A DNA stretch of 50,071 nucleotides from an uncultured Planctomycetota bacterium. Lineage in GTDB: Bacteria > Planctomycetota > Brocadiia > CAIUPP01. Location: the NCBI GenBank assembly GCA_903901045.1, contig CAIUPP010000091.1, forward strand, positions 1 through 50,071. The letters run 5' to 3'. The notes beneath the pieces were generated by a model. That model saw only the letters and a program-made list of their open reading frames with translations. It made no database searches and was not told where the DNA came from. Below, one piece after another: positions 48,637 through 50,071 of this stretch (positions are counted from its first letter, which is position 1; each line of letters starts with the position of its first letter). Both the position numbers and the translations under genes were made by a program.

Positions 48637-49860
48637 TCACTTCCCTTTCATTCCAGGGCCGGCTGCCGGCGGAACTCGTTCCATTTCGGCCATCAACGCC
48701 CGAGCCCTGGTCTGCAGCCCGCGCCATGCGGACTGCTCAGCCAGCGGCTTTAGAAAACCTTTTGCTTCCTCCACGCGTCCCAGTCGGAAGAGCGCCTCCC
48801 CCAATTCGATGGCGGCGGCGGCTTTCAGGGTCGCGCCTTCGGCCAGATTATACGCTTCGCGCGCATTCTTTTCAGCCGGGGCCCACAATTCAAGGGCGAT
48901 TTCCTGCCGCGCCAGGTACATCGAGCGCTCCACCCCGGCGGGGAAATCACGCACCGCCATCATCACCCACTCCTCCGCCTTGGCGGGATTCTCCTTGAGC
49001 ACCGCGATATGCGCAAGCTTTTCGCAGGCGCGGCGCGTATCCTCGGGGTAATCGCGCATCATGGCCAGGTAGAACTTCTCAGCGTCATCGAGGCGGTCGG
49101 CCTCCAGGAGTTCCTCACCGTAGAGGCGCGTCAACTCCGGGTCGTGCGGCTTGAGCTTCAGCAGCGCCTCCAGCGTGGCCAATCGGCCGTCCGGGTCATC
49201 CTCCTGAAGGGCCAGCACCAAGTCGAGCAATTCGCGCCGGTCCGGCTGCTTCATCAGGCGTTCTTTGAACTGGGCGAGCTTGTTGGCGCGGTTCTCGCGC
49301 TTGGCCAGAAGCTCCCCCAGCTTGCGCGCCGCCGTGCCGCGAAGCACCTGTAGCGGGGAGTCCAGCGCGATCTTCTCGTACATCGCCGCCGCCTCGTCGG
49401 CATGGCCCGAATCCGCCAGCCCCATCGCCAGACGCATCTGCGCCCAGGAGGCCGTGGAGAGGTCGCTCCCCTCGCTGATCCGCTTCCAGATGGCCAGCGC
49501 ATCATCCGCATGGCCCCCGTCAAACAGCGCCTGCGCCAGGCCCAGCTCGTATTGCGCTTTCTGCGACTCCTTCTCCTCGCGCGCCATCGCCGTGCGATAG
49601 AGCGCCGCCGCCTCGGTGAAGAGGCCGTAATCCGACTTGACCTTCGCCAGCGCGGCGAAATAGGCGGCCGGGAGATGATCCTCGGTCGGTTCGGCGTGAC
49701 GCGCGGCGGGCTTCGGGGTGTCGGAGTGAAGGATGGCATCCACCGCAGGCGTGAGCGCCTGGGCAAAGCCGACGGACGCGCAGAGCAACAATACAGCGGT
49801 CAGGCCGTTGCAGGCCCGGAAAGGCCGGCTGAATCCGCCGGAAAGGGATCGGCTGCTCAA
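48637..49860 (-). CDS. Secreted TPR-repeat protein, first gene of the protease operon
   Basis: The product has 407 residues. The only possible start upstream of the signal peptide is TTG (MSSRSLSGGFSRPFRACNG); an in-frame stop lies further upstream. The signal peptide (LTAVLLLCASVGFAQA) precedes about eight helical TPR-like repeats, for example YGLFTEAAALYRTAM, GGHADDALAIWKRI, SGHADEAAAMYEKIA, ADRLDDAEKFYLAMM and LGRVEEAKGFLKPL. It probably scaffolds or chaperones the two proteases encoded downstream in the periplasm. A near-perfect promoter precedes it. The product ends VPPAAGPGMKGK. Confidence 0.82.
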   Translation of the reverse strand: MSSRSLSGGFSRPFRACNGLTAVLLLCASVGFAQALTPAVDAILHSDTPKPAARHAEPTEDHLPAAYFAALAKVKSDYGLFTEAAALYRTAMAREEKESQKAQYELGLAQALFDGGHADDALAIWKRISEGSDLSTASWAQMRLAMGLADSGHADEAAAMYEKIALDSPLQVLRGTAARKLGELLAKRENRANKLAQFKERLMKQPDRRELLDLVLALQEDDPDGRLATLEALLKLKPHDPELTRLYGEELLEADRLDDAEKFYLAMMRDYPEDTRRACEKLAHIAVLKENPAKAEEWVMMAVRDFPAGVERSMYLARQEIALELWAPAEKNAREAYNLAEGATLKAAAAIELGEALFRLGRVEEAKGFLKPLAEQSAWRGLQTRARALMAEMERVPPAAGPGMKGK

Positions 49861-49898
49861 GTCCTTCTCATCCTCAAATTGCCCGCGCGTGGGGCCTG

Positions 49899-49927
49899 AT
49901 TATCTTCGTTTGGCCTTGGATTGTCAA
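49899..49927 (-). promoter_or_regulatory. Strong sigma70 promoter for the TPR-protease operon
   Basis: On the minus strand, perfect TTGACA, exactly 17 bases, then GATAAT (5 of 6). Predicted transcription starts near 49892, giving a leader of about 30 nt. This is the best promoter match in the window. Confidence 0.75.
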
Positions 49928-49997
49928 GGGTTTATGAATCCTAGCGCAGGACTGGAAGCTATTTTGCTCTCTTGAAATCATCCGGTTCCGTTCGTCA

Positions 49998-50057
49998 GGC
50001 CGCGAAGCGGCCGCCGGACCTTAGCCCACGGCGAGCGAAGCGAGTCGTGGGGTTAAG
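49998..50057. repeat. Two adjacent intergenic palindromes at the window edge
   Basis: GGCCGC-GAA-GCGGCC (49998-50012) is perfect. CTTAGCCCACG (50020-50030) pairs imperfectly with CGTGGGGTTAAG (50046-50057) around GCGAGCGAAGCGAGT. Both are typical dispersed hairpins; the neighbouring gene is outside the window. Confidence 0.7.
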
Positions 50058-50071
50058 TCGCACTCACCCCC

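Overview
The window reads as a G+C-rich chromosomal segment from a Gram-negative, probably uncultured bacterium. Inner-membrane components of a type II secretion system (T2SS), LolD/FtsX-type ABC exporter parts and signal peptides imply a double membrane. The mix of a CFI-box C-terminal protein, a DUF6785-like membrane protein, an M28-like/FtsX fusion and many dispersed palindromes resembles Planctomycetota-, Sumerlaeota-, Hydrogenedentota- or Armatimonadota-type genomes. No rRNA or tRNA was seen, so the phylum is an inference only.

Layout. Positions 1-2984 (minus) hold a T2SS operon fragment: gspL-like, gspM-like, gspK-like, and the first 30 codons of a secreted protein. Positions 3304-10016 (plus) hold addB-addA, a recombination helicase-nuclease. 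Positions 10077-17452 (minus) return to secretion, with a 2142-residue secreted gingipain-fold (C25-like) protein that has Fn3-like repeats and a CFI-box tail, followed 5 bp later by gspC. Positions 17856-19342 (plus) encode phosphatidylserine decarboxylase and synthase. Positions 19465-25000 carry a small membrane protein, ychF, a DUF4432 aldose-epimerase-like enzyme, an anchored hypothetical protein, an orphan PqqD protein and a two-domain hypothetical protein.

Positions 25175-37076 (minus) form the most unusual block. It is a six-gene, overlapping operon: a 1662-residue signal-peptide / degenerate M28 peptidase / FtsX permease fusion, two large polytopic membrane proteins, a LolD-like ATPase, a mini-FtsX permease and a second LolD-like ATPase. 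It looks like a composite exporter or envelope-remodelling machine that I cannot match to a described system.

Positions 37429-38537 (minus) are a lower-G+C three-gene cassette with its own sigma70 promoter: a DUF3883-like PD-(D/E)XK nuclease, an 81-residue protein and a 33-residue protein. This is a plausible defence or mobile module. Positions 38737-42758 (minus) hold a DUF3795 Cys-rich protein and the conserved pepQ/efp/accB/accC cluster. Positions 43138-49860 hold a Gfo/Idh/MocA oxidoreductase, a YaiI protein, a YjdF-like membrane protein, and an operon of a TPR protein with two paralogous secreted papain-like proteases ending in P/Homo B-like domains. These proteases are candidate T2SS cargo.

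Repeats are a second theme. A 28-bp palindrome (GTAGGGGCAAGG / CATGCCTTGCCC) and a second hairpin family (GCGAAGG...CCTTCGC) lie in intergenic DNA and also in-frame inside gspL and addB, as Rickettsia palindromic elements do. Intergenic spacers carry several unrelated-sequence arrays that all have a 7-bp period. A GGGACACAAAACTT hairpin occurs twice with the same A-A mispair.
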